A DNA stretch of 47,379 nucleotides from an uncultured Porphyromonas sp. (GTDB lineage Bacteria > Bacteroidota > Bacteroidia > Bacteroidales > Porphyromonadaceae), in contig NZ_CAJPPN010000016.1 of assembly GCF_905372525.1 (NCBI RefSeq), forward strand, positions 1 to 47,379, given 5' to 3'. Both the position numbers and the translations under genes were made by a program. This document shows positions 16,872 to 25,719 of the stretch, piece by piece. Below the pieces are notes generated by a model that did not search any database, was not told the DNA's origin, and saw only the letters and a program-made list of their open reading frames with translations. Numbering within the stretch: the stretch's first letter is position 1; each line of letters opens with the position of its first letter.

Positions 16872-16914
16872 ACAGCGGGCGACGGCTCCCCCTAGAGGAA
16901 CCGTCGCCCGCTGT
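16872..16914 (+). terminator. Terminator between convergent bioB and acyl-CoA synthetase genes
   Basis: ACAGCGGGCGACGG (16872-16885) pairs with CCGTCGCCCGCTGT (16901-16914), a 14-bp perfect stem. It lies between two converging stops and may act on both strands, although neither side has a strong T-run. Confidence 0.7.
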
Positions 16915-16931
16915 ATCTATGGTGTGTGGCG

Positions 16932-18611
16932 CTACTTATATAGATAGCGTCGGATGCTCTGCTTCGGAGTCTTCTCGAAGGGGGTGGTGCGGAGCTCGAA
17001 GTGCTGGATCTTCTCGTAGCTACCGAGCTGCTCATTGAGCTTCGACCTAAGCCCTTGTATCAGGTGCCATCCCTCCTCGAGGGTCATCCCTGCCTCCTCG
17101 ATGAGCTGTTGGTTGGGGACGATCACCGCCTCCAGCTTGCCGTGGCGCATCAGGACGAGGCTCTCCTGTACATAGGGGAGTAGGCTGATCTTAGCCTCGA
17201 TCTCCTCGGGATAGATATTCTGCCCGTTGGAGCCGAGGAGCATCGCCTTGGAGCGGCCACGTATGTAGAGGTAATGGTCACTGTCCATCGTGCCTAGGTC
17301 TCCGGTGCGCATCCAGCCGTCTTCGGTGAATAGGGCTGCAGTCTGCTCGGGGTTCTTGTAGTAGCCCATGCAGACATTCTCCCCACGTACCTGGATCTCC
17401 CCGATCTGGTCTGTACCCTGGCTGGCTGTGTGGTGCTCATCCTCGAGAGGTGCAATGCGAGCCTTCATATAGGGATGTAGGACACGGCCACAGGAGCGCA
17501 GACGCCAGTGCTCGGCCTCGATGTAGGAGATGAGAGGAGCACACTCCGTCATCCCGTAGCCGACCGTGATGGGGAAGCCTATCCGCTTGAGGAAAGCGCC
17601 TACCTCTGGGCTTAGGGCAGCTCCGCCGACGATGACCTGACGGAAGGCTCCTCCGAGACCCTCTGTGAGCTGTGCCTTGACCCTACGATAGACGATGTCA
17701 CGTAGGATCGGTAGAGCGAGCATGAGGCGTACTTTGGGACTCTTGAGGATGGGCTGTAGGGTATTTTGGTAGATCTTCTCCAGCACTAGAGGGACGGAGA
17801 TGATGACCTGGGGGCGAACCTTCTTGAAGGCTACACCGAGGATCTTCGGCGAAGGTACCTTGCCTAGGATCACTACGTGCGTACCGCTGGCTAGAGCGAG
17901 GAAGAGGTTGATCATACAGCTGTAGACGTGCGCCATCGGTAGGAAGCACAGGAGACGCTCCCTGGGGCGAATGATATTGCGCGGCATACAGAAGACGAGG
18001 TTCCCAGCGAAGTTGTTCCCTGAGAGCATCACCCCCTTGCTGAAGCCCGTCGTCCCTGAGGTGTAGTTCAGCACGACGAGCTCACTATTGGGGATATGAT
18101 AGTAGTGGACATCCTCAGGGCGCATCCCCTCGGGATAACGTAGAGCGAAGTCTTGCTCTGCCTTCTGGAGCTGTCCTTGTACCTCTTCCCTTGCCTCGGC
18201 ATGGAGCACTGTCCGATCCTGGAAGTCTAGGACGACCGAGACGGCAGGGATCCCCTCTGGGGTCATACTGCTCCAGAGGTTGGGGGTCGTCCCGAGAAGC
18301 CTAGCCTCGGAGTGGCTGATGATCTGCATGGCATCCTGCGGTGGGAAGTCCTGTAGGATCGGTACGATCACACATCCGTAGGTGATGACAGCGAGGAAGA
18401 AGATACTCCACTCGGCCGAGTCCTTGCCCATGAGGGCAACTTTGTCCCCATGCTGGAGCCCTTGAGTGGCAAAGAATAGATGCCAGGTCTCGATGGCCTC
18501 GCACATCTGTCCGTAGGTATAGTCGCGTCCCTCGTAGTTGGAGACGGCGGGCAGGGTCCAATGCTCCTTGAAGCTGTCCTCTAGTAGGGCGATGAGGTTC
18601 TTATCTATCAT
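16932..18611 (-). CDS. Long-chain acyl-CoA synthetase / AMP-binding protein
   Basis: 559 residues of the ANL (acyl-adenylate-forming) superfamily. The P-loop is YTSGTTGFSKG at 183-193. GYGMTECAPLIS is the A5-type motif, MRTGDLG and YIRGRSKAMLLGSNGQNIYP are A7/A8-type motifs. The C-terminal catalytic lysine is probably Lys547 or Lys550 in EKTPKQSIRR. It activates a fatty acid to its acyl-CoA or acyl-AMP form, probably at the membrane. Chain length cannot be told. The gene stands alone with its own promoter upstream. Confidence 0.9.
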   Translation of the reverse strand: MIDKNLIALLEDSFKEHWTLPAVSNYEGRDYTYGQMCEAIETWHLFFATQGLQHGDKVALMGKDSAEWSIFFLAVITYGCVIVPILQDFPPQDAMQIISHSEARLLGTTPNLWSSMTPEGIPAVSVVLDFQDRTVLHAEAREEVQGQLQKAEQDFALRYPEGMRPEDVHYYHIPNSELVVLNYTSGTTGFSKGVMLSGNNFAGNLVFCMPRNIIRPRERLLCFLPMAHVYSCMINLFLALASGTHVVILGKVPSPKILGVAFKKVRPQVIISVPLVLEKIYQNTLQPILKSPKVRLMLALPILRDIVYRRVKAQLTEGLGGAFRQVIVGGAALSPEVGAFLKRIGFPITVGYGMTECAPLISYIEAEHWRLRSCGRVLHPYMKARIAPLEDEHHTASQGTDQIGEIQVRGENVCMGYYKNPEQTAALFTEDGWMRTGDLGTMDSDHYLYIRGRSKAMLLGSNGQNIYPEEIEAKISLLPYVQESLVLMRHGKLEAVIVPNQQLIEEAGMTLEEGWHLIQGLRSKLNEQLGSYEKIQHFELRTTPFEKTPKQSIRRYLYK

Positions 18612-18676
18612 GATCGTTATATGTCGTTAGGCACGGTGCGTCCTCCCTTGAGGTTGCACACAAATTGAAATCTGCG

Positions 18677-18684
18677 CAAAGATA
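18677..18684 (-). promoter_or_regulatory. Promoter -7 element of the acyl-CoA synthetase gene
   Basis: Minus-strand TATCTTTG (18684 to 18677), 66 bp upstream of the ATG. No clear TTG is seen about 20 bp further upstream. Confidence 0.6.
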
Positions 18685-18939
18685 GTGCTTTCTCCCTATT
18701 CCCGCCTGCATTTTCCCTGAGCCTCTCCCTCCTTTATATGTAGTGCTACACCCTAGTTGGCGGGTGGGGTAGCGGATGTTTAGGAGCTAAGCCCCTCGGG
18801 GCGAGTGGTGGAGGACTATATTGCCTAGAGAAGGAGAGGTCTCCCCCGATATTTTGGGGTGGGTGCCTTCGCCCCTCCGCTTTGCGGACTGCTGGGCCTC
18901 TGTGCCTAGGTGTATAAGCGCTTCGGAGGGCGATCCCTG
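18685..18939. other. GC-rich non-coding interval
   Basis: No gene or RNA is supported. Short inverted segments occur (GCCCCTCGGGGC near 18792), but no family is recognised. Confidence 0.4.
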
Positions 18940-19320
18940 GTATCATTTTAGCCTGCTCTACCCTAGGACTCTGGGGCGACTATTTCACGTGTGAGCAGGC
19001 GCCATAACTGTATCGTGTAAGTCGTGAGGCATTAGCCCCCCAAGAGGTCGTATATGCACCCCCAAGAGATATACGTACTAGAGCGCTCTATAGAAGACAT
19101 ACCTAGAGCGTAGTAGTGTACACGTGGGTACACTGTAGTGTACATGCGTGTATACTAGTGTGTACACGCGTGTATACCTACCCCTGCTAGGTAGTAGGTG
19201 TACGCTCGCTACGTATATATCTAGGGTACAGATACTACCTTCCCTAGGGTGTACTCCTCGGCCACGTCGCTCCTGACCTCTGGGGATTTCCTATGCTAGC
19301 CCGAGGAGAGCCCTGCCAAG
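18940..19320 (-). repeat. MITE-like element, degenerate copy C
   Basis: The three-palindrome array is well preserved in minus orientation (19116-19133, 19138-19155, 19160-19177; spacers TGTA and TAGT). The right flank keeps recognisable leader words (CTAGGGTACAGATACTACCTT, GGGATTTC, AGCCCTGCC). The trailer side is strongly diverged and its outer limit is uncertain. No target duplication is visible. This appears to be an old or variant copy. Confidence 0.7.
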
Positions 19321-19344
19321 GGACGGCCGGTGCAGGGCTTTTTT
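19309..19344 (+). terminator. Terminator-like hairpin at the border of copy C
   Basis: AGCCCTGC (19309-19316) pairs with GCAGGGCT (19332-19339), followed by a run of six T. The left arm coincides with the terminal sequence of the repeat. It sits immediately before the promoter of the phosphodiesterase gene and would insulate it from upstream transcription. Confidence 0.6.
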
Positions 19345-19346
19345 GC

Positions 19347-19354
19347 TATCTTTG
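19347..19354 (+). promoter_or_regulatory. Promoter -7 element of the phosphodiesterase gene
   Basis: TATCTTTG directly after the T-run of the preceding hairpin. Transcription would start near 19361, which places the upstream in-frame start at 19330 outside the message and supports the ATG at 19438. Confidence 0.65.
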
Positions 19355-19437
19355 TGCCAGTCCGAGTCGCTCTCTCTCCCGTGGGTAGGCCGTGCTTGGT
19401 ACTAGAAGAAAGAGCTCATAAAAGACGTATCCTAATA

Positions 19438-20688
19438 ATGAAATCAAGTATATCTACCCTATGTAGCGTACTCATGCTCACTGCGCTGAGCTTTGGTTGT
19501 GGTACGATGGGTAGGGCTAAGAGATCTGGTGCAGCCTCTACTCCCCGACATGATCGCTATGTCGTCATCCTATCCCTAGATGGCTTCCGAGCCGACTACC
19601 AGCAACGAGCACACACTCCGAACCTAGATAAGATGGATGCTGAGGGTCTCTCGGGACGCTTTCGTCCTAGCTACCCAAGCCTTACCTTCCCCAATCACTA
19701 TACGATGGCCACGGGACTCTATCCGAATAATCATGGGCTCGTGGGGAATGAGTTCTGGGATGAGCGTGGAGCACACTATCGCCTAGGTGATCGCTCAGCT
19801 GTCGAGGATCCAGCCTTCTACAAGGGGGAGCCGCTATGGAACGTAGCTCGTCGCCATGGGATGAAGTCTGCTAGTTTCTTTTGGGTAGGTAGCGAGACCG
19901 CTATAGGTGGCTTCCATCCAGACCGCTGGAAGAAGTTCAACGATAAAGTACCCTATACAGATCGTGCAGATTCTGTGCTCTCTTGGCTACAGCTCCCCAA
20001 GGCTGACCGCCCCAATCTCATCATGTGGTATATCGAGGAGCCCGACCATACAGGGCATCATGAGAGCCCCGAGTCTCCTAAGACTCTCCGTATGGTGGAG
20101 CGCATGGACTCGGTCATAGGCTACTTTAGGGATCGTCTGGCAGCCCTCGACATACACAAGCAGGTAGACTTCATTCTGGTCTCCGATCACGGGATGGCTT
20201 CTTACGACAAGACCAAGACAGTAAATCTAGCTGATTATCTCCCCTTAGATAGCTTTGAACATGTGGCGACAGGCCCTTTCACCCATCTGTACCCGAAGCC
20301 GAGCTACACAGAGACGGCCTATCAGATCCTGAAGAAAGTGCCTCACATCACTGTCTATCGCAAGGGTGAGCTCCCCGAACGCCTCCACTTCGGCAGTAGC
20401 CCTCGTATCGGGGAGCTCGTCGTGATGGCTGACCTAGGGACACAGATCTTCTTCCGCCCAGGAGGGATCCCTCGGGACTTCCTAGCAGCAGGACATGGTT
20501 TCGACAATAAGCACCCCGAGATGTGGGCTATCTTCAAGGCCGTCGGTCCAGACTTTCGTGCTGGACATAGGCAAAGTGACCCCATCCCCAATATTACCCT
20601 CTATCCCCTCGTCTGCAAGATCCTCGGGTTACAGCCCCAGCACCATGATGCGGATGAGCGCCTAGCACAGTCACTCCTCAAGAAGTAG
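19438..20688 (+). CDS. Lipoprotein nucleotide pyrophosphatase/phosphodiesterase (alkaline phosphatase superfamily)
   Basis: 416 residues from the ATG at 19438. This start gives a lipoprotein signal with lipobox LSFG-Cys21. An earlier in-frame start at 19330 lies upstream of the promoter's expected start. Metal and catalytic residues of the ENPP-like family are present: Asp48 in SLDGF, nucleophile Thr83 in SLTFPNH, Asp203/His207 in PDHTGH, Asp250-His251 in SDHGM, and a final His in AAGHGFDN. It probably hydrolyses phosphodiester or pyrophosphate bonds of nucleotides or related molecules at the envelope. It is followed after 12 bp by the DUF4924 gene. Confidence 0.9.
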   Translation: MKSSISTLCSVLMLTALSFGCGTMGRAKRSGAASTPRHDRYVVILSLDGFRADYQQRAHTPNLDKMDAEGLSGRFRPSYPSLTFPNHYTMATGLYPNNHGLVGNEFWDERGAHYRLGDRSAVEDPAFYKGEPLWNVARRHGMKSASFFWVGSETAIGGFHPDRWKKFNDKVPYTDRADSVLSWLQLPKADRPNLIMWYIEEPDHTGHHESPESPKTLRMVERMDSVIGYFRDRLAALDIHKQVDFILVSDHGMASYDKTKTVNLADYLPLDSFEHVATGPFTHLYPKPSYTETAYQILKKVPHITVYRKGELPERLHFGSSPRIGELVVMADLGTQIFFRPGGIPRDFLAAGHGFDNKHPEMWAIFKAVGPDFRAGHRQSDPIPNITLYPLVCKILGLQPQHHDADERLAQSLLKK

Positions 20689-20700
20689 GTAGCCCCTATC

Positions 20701-21255
20701 ATGTACGTTGCCCAGAAGAAGCGTCGAGAGAATATCGTCGAGTACCTCCTCTATATGTGGCAGGTGGAGGATCTCATCCGTGCGGCTGGAGTCTCTACCG
20801 AGGGGGTAGAACGCTTGATCCTCCCCCGGTATCAAGGTAACGAGGAGGAGCTAGCCACGATTCGCTCTTGGTATGAGGAGCTCATCGATATGATGCGTAT
20901 AGAGGGGAAGCAGACGGAGGGACACCTAGATGTCCATCGTGTCATCCTGATGGAGCTAGAGGAGCTCCATCGGAGGTTCGCTAGCAACCCGGATGACTAT
21001 ATCTACGCAGGTCTACAGTTCCAGATCCTCCCAGCCCTGATTCAGCTACGAGCTAAGGGGGGTGAGGGAGCTGGGGATATCGAGACCTACCTCAATGCCC
21101 TATATGGCTACATCACCCTCTCCCTCCAGGGGAAGGAGGTGAGCCCCGAGACTCAGAAATCAATGAAGCAAATCAGTGCCTTGCTAGCGATGCTAGCACA
21201 TAGGTACCACCTCGAGCACGAAGCAGAGACTGCTCCCCAACGAGAGACTAAATGA
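20701..21255 (+). CDS. DUF4924-family protein
   Basis: 184 residues, largely helical and charged, starting MYVAQKKRRENIVEYLLYMWQ. This conserved start and overall length match the Bacteroidota DUF4924 family, which has no known function. There is no signal peptide, so it is probably cytoplasmic. Its stop overlaps the prfC start by 4 bp (ATGA, 21252-21255), so the two are translationally coupled. It follows the phosphodiesterase gene by 12 bp and probably shares its promoter. Confidence 0.82.
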   Translation: MYVAQKKRRENIVEYLLYMWQVEDLIRAAGVSTEGVERLILPRYQGNEEELATIRSWYEELIDMMRIEGKQTEGHLDVHRVILMELEELHRRFASNPDDYIYAGLQFQILPALIQLRAKGGEGAGDIETYLNALYGYITLSLQGKEVSPETQKSMKQISALLAMLAHRYHLEHEAETAPQRETK

Positions 21256-22838
21256 ACGAATATAAAGCAGAAATAGACCAGCGGCGTACCTTCGCCATCA
21301 TCAGCCACCCTGACGCAGGGAAGACAACCTTGACCGAGAAGCTCCTCCTCTTCGGGGGTGCCATACATGTGGCTGGTGCAGTCAAGAGTAATAAGATCAA
21401 GAAGACGGCGACCAGTGACTGGATGGAGATCGAGAAGCAGCGCGGTATCTCCGTGGCGACCTCCGTTATGGGCTTCGAGTACCATGGCTATAAGATCAAC
21501 ATCCTAGACACCCCAGGGCACCAAGACTTCGCTGAGGATACCTTCCGTACACTCACTGCGGTCGATAGTGTCATCATCGTGATCGACGGAGCTAAGGGGG
21601 TAGAGGCTCAGACACGCCGTCTTATGGAGGTCTGTCGTATGCGCAAGACGCCTGTCATGGTCTTCATCAACAAGATGGACCGTGAGGGACGTGATCCCTT
21701 TGATCTCCTGGACGAGATAGAGGCCGAGCTACAAGTACGTGTCCGCCCGCTCTCCTGGCCCATAGACATGGGACAACGCTTCCGCGGGGTGTATAATATT
21801 TACGAGGGAGCTCTGAACCTCTTTACTCCAGACAAGCAGCGTATCACCGAGACGATTACCCTCACGGATGTATACTCTCCTGAGCTCGAGGAGCATGTCT
21901 CCCCCGAGCAGGCGGAGAAGCTCCGACTAGACCTCGAGCTCGTAGACGGAGTCTACCCAGCCTTTGACCAGAATGAATACCTAGGGGGAGACCTTGCCCC
22001 TGTCTTCTTTGGCTCGGCTCTGAATAACTTCGGGGTACAGGAGCTCCTAGACTGCTTCGTGGAGATAGCGCCATCTCCTCGCCCTGTACAGGCCGAGGAG
22101 CGAGAGGTCTCACCCTACGAGCCTGCCTTTACGGGCTTCGTCTTCAAGATCCATGCGAATATGGATCCCAACCACCGCAGCTGTATCGCCTTCGTCAAGA
22201 TATGCTCTGGGAGATTTGAGCGTAATGCCGCTTACCGGCATATTAGGCTCGGCAAGACGCTTAAGTTTAGTAGCCCGACAGCCTTCATGGCTCAGAAGAA
22301 GGAGACGGTAGACGAGGCCTTCGCTGGAGATATTATTGGGCTACCTGATACAGGTAACTTCCGTATCGGGGATACCCTCACAGCAGGGGAGGATCTACAT
22401 TTCCGGGGCCTACCCAGCTTCTCTCCCGAGCTCTTTAAGTACATCGAGAACGAAGACCCGATGAAGACCAAGCAGCTCGCCAAGGGTATCGACCAGCTCA
22501 TGGGAGAGGGAGTCGCACAGCTCTTCGTCAATCAGTTCAATGGGCGCAAGATCATAGGTACTGTCGGTCAGCTACAGTTTGAGGTCATCCAGTATCGCCT
22601 ATTGCATGAGTACGGAGCGGCTTGTCGCTGGGAGCCAGTCAACCTACATAAGGCTTGCTGGATCGAATCGGATGACCCTGCGGAGCTAGAGAACTTCAAG
22701 CGACGCAAGGCTCAGTACATGGCTAAGGATATAGCAGGACGAGACGTCTATCTGGCTGACTCGGGCTATGTGCTGATGATGGCACAGCAGGACTTCCCGA
22801 AGATCCGCTTCCACTTCACCTCCGAGTTCGGTGACTAA
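21252..22838 (+). CDS. prfC: Peptide chain release factor 3 (RF3)
   Basis: 528 residues. RF3 is a translational GTPase that removes RF1 and RF2 from the ribosome after termination. G1 is SHPDAGKTTL (18-27), the switch segment RGISVATSV follows (64-72), G3 is DTPGH (86-90) and G4 is NKMD (140-143). The length is usual for RF3. The start overlaps the DUF4924 stop. The C terminus ends FHFTSEFGD, close to other RF3 proteins. Confidence 0.97.
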   Translation: MNEYKAEIDQRRTFAIISHPDAGKTTLTEKLLLFGGAIHVAGAVKSNKIKKTATSDWMEIEKQRGISVATSVMGFEYHGYKINILDTPGHQDFAEDTFRTLTAVDSVIIVIDGAKGVEAQTRRLMEVCRMRKTPVMVFINKMDREGRDPFDLLDEIEAELQVRVRPLSWPIDMGQRFRGVYNIYEGALNLFTPDKQRITETITLTDVYSPELEEHVSPEQAEKLRLDLELVDGVYPAFDQNEYLGGDLAPVFFGSALNNFGVQELLDCFVEIAPSPRPVQAEEREVSPYEPAFTGFVFKIHANMDPNHRSCIAFVKICSGRFERNAAYRHIRLGKTLKFSSPTAFMAQKKETVDEAFAGDIIGLPDTGNFRIGDTLTAGEDLHFRGLPSFSPELFKYIENEDPMKTKQLAKGIDQLMGEGVAQLFVNQFNGRKIIGTVGQLQFEVIQYRLLHEYGAACRWEPVNLHKACWIESDDPAELENFKRRKAQYMAKDIAGRDVYLADSGYVLMMAQQDFPKIRFHFTSEFGD

Positions 22839-22893
22839 TCCTAATCATCGTAGAACAACGAACTATCCGTAATATTCACTAACCAATTTACTC

Positions 22894-24312
22894 ATGAAGA
22901 CAATCAAGTTATTGTCCATTGCCCTTGTGGCAACCTTTGCCTTCGGATCTCTACATGCACAGAGCAAGAAGGTAGCCAAGAGAACGCCCCAGAGCTATGT
23001 CATCCAGACGAATGTCCCCAAGCGTCCTGCGGGACAGAAGGACGTCCTCGGTCTACGACATGCTCCGATACCAGTCGTCCGTGTAGGCTTCATCGGTCTC
23101 GGGATGCGTGGCCCTGGTGCTGTGGAGCGATTCACCCACCTCGATGGGGTAGAGATCAAGGCCCTCTGTGACCTCCACCCAGAGCGTGTGGAGAAGGCTC
23201 AGAAGATCCTCTCCAAGGCTGGCCTCCCCGAGGCTGCGAGCTATAGCGGTAAGGAGGATGCCTGGAAGGCACTCTGCGATCGTGACGATATTGACCTCGT
23301 CTATATCGCTACCGACTGGAGACACCATGCCGAGATGATGATCTATGCGATGAACAAGGGTAAGCACGTAGCCTGTGAAGTACCTGCTGTGATGACCCTC
23401 AAGGAGGCTTGGGATGTCGTCAATACCGCGGAGCGCACTCAGCGTCACTGCATGATGCTGGAGAACTGTGTCTATGACTTCTTTGAGCTCACTACACTGA
23501 ATATGGCTCAGCAGGGACTCTTCGGCGAAGTCCTCAGCACGAAGGGAGCCTATATTCACAACCTCGAGCCCTTCTGGAAGTACTATGAGGGCAACTGGCG
23601 TCTGAAGGCCAACGAGGACTTCCGTGGTGACATCTATGCTACGCACGGCCTCGGTCCAGCATGTTGGGTACTCAACATCCATCGTGGTGACCGTATGCAG
23701 TACCTGACGGCTATGGATGTCCCAGCTACGTCACTGCCTCGCTTCATGGAGAAGGAAATGGGGATTAAGAACCCTGTCGTCAAGAACGGCGAGATGACCC
23801 AGACCCTCATCAAGACGGCCAAGGGGAAGACCATCTACCTCGAGCACAACGTCACCTCCTATCGCCCCTACAACCGCCTCTATCAGGTCATCGGTACCGA
23901 TGGCTTTGCCAACAAGTACCCCTCTGAAGGCTACTGCCTACGTCCCACAGAGGAAGCAAAGGCTGCTGTCCCCAACCATGAGGACCTCAAGAGCCACGAC
24001 TTCGTCAGTGATGAGACGAAGAAGTATCTCATGGAGAAGTACCAGCATCCTATCCAGAAGGAGATCGCAGAGAAGGCCAAGACGGTCGGTGGCCACGGAG
24101 GGATGGACTTCATCATGGACTACCGTCTGATCTACTGCCTGCATAAGGGGCTCCCCCTCGATATGGACGTCTATGACCTCGCTGAGTGGTCTTCTATCGG
24201 AGAGCTTACCAGCCTGTCTCTACAGAATAACTCTGCACCCGTCGCTATGCCTGACTTCACTCGTGGCGCATGGGATCGCATCATGGGGCTACAGCTACAC
24301 TTCGCTAAGTAA
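22894..24312 (+). CDS. Exported Gfo/Idh/MocA oxidoreductase, GH109-like
   Basis: 472 residues with a signal peptide (hydrophobic 5-20, cleavage near LHAQ). An NAD-binding Rossmann fold starts at VRVGFIGLGMRG (about 63-72). A conserved VGGHGGMDF motif and EWSS segment lie near the C terminus. Exported members of this family in Bacteroidota belong to glycoside hydrolase family 109, which use bound NAD to remove alpha-N-acetylgalactosamine. The GH109 assignment is by resemblance only, and a general sugar oxidoreductase is possible. It follows prfC by 55 bp and ends before a strong terminator. Confidence 0.85.
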   Translation: MKTIKLLSIALVATFAFGSLHAQSKKVAKRTPQSYVIQTNVPKRPAGQKDVLGLRHAPIPVVRVGFIGLGMRGPGAVERFTHLDGVEIKALCDLHPERVEKAQKILSKAGLPEAASYSGKEDAWKALCDRDDIDLVYIATDWRHHAEMMIYAMNKGKHVACEVPAVMTLKEAWDVVNTAERTQRHCMMLENCVYDFFELTTLNMAQQGLFGEVLSTKGAYIHNLEPFWKYYEGNWRLKANEDFRGDIYATHGLGPACWVLNIHRGDRMQYLTAMDVPATSLPRFMEKEMGIKNPVVKNGEMTQTLIKTAKGKTIYLEHNVTSYRPYNRLYQVIGTDGFANKYPSEGYCLRPTEEAKAAVPNHEDLKSHDFVSDETKKYLMEKYQHPIQKEIAEKAKTVGGHGGMDFIMDYRLIYCLHKGLPLDMDVYDLAEWSSIGELTSLSLQNNSAPVAMPDFTRGAWDRIMGLQLHFAK

Positions 24313-24328
24313 CCCTTAGTCATAACAA

Positions 24329-24372
24329 AGCGAGCAGGCGACGCTCCCTCATAGGGGCGTCGCCTGCTCGCT
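24329..24372 (+). terminator. Terminator between convergent genes
   Basis: AGCGAGCAGGCGACGC (24329-24344) pairs perfectly with GCGTCGCCTGCTCGCT (24357-24372), 16 pairs with a 12-nt loop. On the plus strand it is followed by TTCTCTAC. It serves the GH109-like gene and possibly the converging ABC operon. Confidence 0.8.
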
Positions 24373-24435
24373 TTCTCTACTATCCTCTCCCGTGTCTCTC
24401 GTGTCTGTGGGGGGAGGGGAGCGTGATAGGACTCC

Positions 24436-25719
24436 TTACTTATAGCGTATCCAGCGAAGGAGCTCCTTTACGGAAGGTTTCTTGCCATACATCAAGATAC
24501 CGACTCGATAGATCTTACCCCCGAAGTAGCTTGTGCCGACGAAGGAGAGATAGAGTAAGACGAGGCTCAGTGTGACCTGCCAGATGGGTACCTCGAAGGG
24601 TAAGCGCACCATCATCACAATTGGTGAGGTAATGGGTAGGATCGAGCACCAGAAGGCAAGGCTACCGTCGGGGTTGTCTGCACTAGCTAGTCCTGCATAG
24701 ATCGAGAAGACCATGATGAGCACCATAGGGAGCATCAGCTGTGAGCTGTCCTCATCCGAGGAGACCGTCGCACTCAGAGCCGCTAGGATAGAGGCATAGA
24801 AGAGATACCCTCCGATAAAGAAGAGGATGAAGCAGACGATGATCATCGTGAAGTTGATCCCGCTAAGAGCCTGTAGTCCTTGGATGAGCTCTGTGGCTCC
24901 ACCTGGGGACATAGCTCCTGTGGCCTCAGGCGTATTCACTCCGAGGAAGGACTGTAGGCCGATAGTTCCTAAGGTGAGTAGTACGACCCAGACAATGATC
25001 TGCACGACACCAGCTAGACCAATACCTATGATCTTGCCCATCATCATATCCATAGGTCGCACCGAGGATACCATGATCTCTAGTATCCGGCTCTTCTTCT
25101 CCTCCTGGACTCCCTGGAGCACCATACCTCCGTAGGTCATGATGAAGATGTAGCTGAGGAATGTCAGCCCCATACCAAGCGCCGAGGCCATAGAGCTAGA
25201 GGCCGTCGTGGCGTCACCCTCCTCGTTCCACTTGTAGGTCGTCACGGAGATCGTGACCTTGCTCTGCTGGATGGCCTCCTTGAGCTCTGGTATCTGGAAG
25301 GAGGCGATCTTCTGATCCGTGAGGTAGCTGGAGAGGGTGGTGTTGATGTAGGTCTCTAGGCCTCGGGGGAGTTGCTTGAAGGAAAAGAGACTTATGGCGC
25401 TAGGATCCTCAAGTAGGTCTTGGCGGATCTCAAGTATGGCTGTGATCTCCTCAGGATGGTTCTCCCCCTTGTATTCACTTATGGGGCGGTCTGCAGGGAC
25501 GAAGGAGTAGGCTTGGCTATCCTGGAAGAGCTTGATGTACTTCCCCGTATGATCGATCACTGCTACTCGTTGGCTATCGCTCCCGTCCTGAGAGAGGAGG
25601 ATGGGAACGGCTCCTATAGCTAGCATGAGGAAGGGGAAGAGTATCGTCATGACCCAGAATGAACGCTTGCGTACGCGAGAGTAGAACTCTCGCTCGATGA
25701 CGAGTCTTAGATTATTCAT
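24436..25719 (-). CDS. ABC-2 type transporter permease (NatB-like)
   Basis: 427 residues from the ATG at 25719. The frame extends further upstream but the extension lies within the ATPase gene. One N-terminal membrane helix (about 22-42) is followed by a large extracytoplasmic domain and a C-terminal cluster of about five helices, the arrangement of NatB-type permeases. With the ATPase whose gene overlaps it by 8 bp (25712-25719), it should form an exporter of ions, drugs or lipids. The segment QGVQEEKKSRILEIMVSSV before the helical cluster is typical of the family. Confidence 0.9.
   Translation of the reverse strand: MNNLRLVIEREFYSRVRKRSFWVMTILFPFLMLAIGAVPILLSQDGSDSQRVAVIDHTGKYIKLFQDSQAYSFVPADRPISEYKGENHPEEITAILEIRQDLLEDPSAISLFSFKQLPRGLETYINTTLSSYLTDQKIASFQIPELKEAIQQSKVTISVTTYKWNEEGDATTASSSMASALGMGLTFLSYIFIMTYGGMVLQGVQEEKKSRILEIMVSSVRPMDMMMGKIIGIGLAGVVQIIVWVVLLTLGTIGLQSFLGVNTPEATGAMSPGGATELIQGLQALSGINFTMIIVCFILFFIGGYLFYASILAALSATVSSDEDSSQLMLPMVLIMVFSIYAGLASADNPDGSLAFWCSILPITSPIVMMVRLPFEVPIWQVTLSLVLLYLSFVGTSYFGGKIYRVGILMYGKKPSVKELLRWIRYK

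Noticed and set aside
19330..19437. Upstream in-frame start for the phosphodiesterase
   Set aside because: It lies before the expected transcription start and would hide the lipoprotein signal that begins at 19438.
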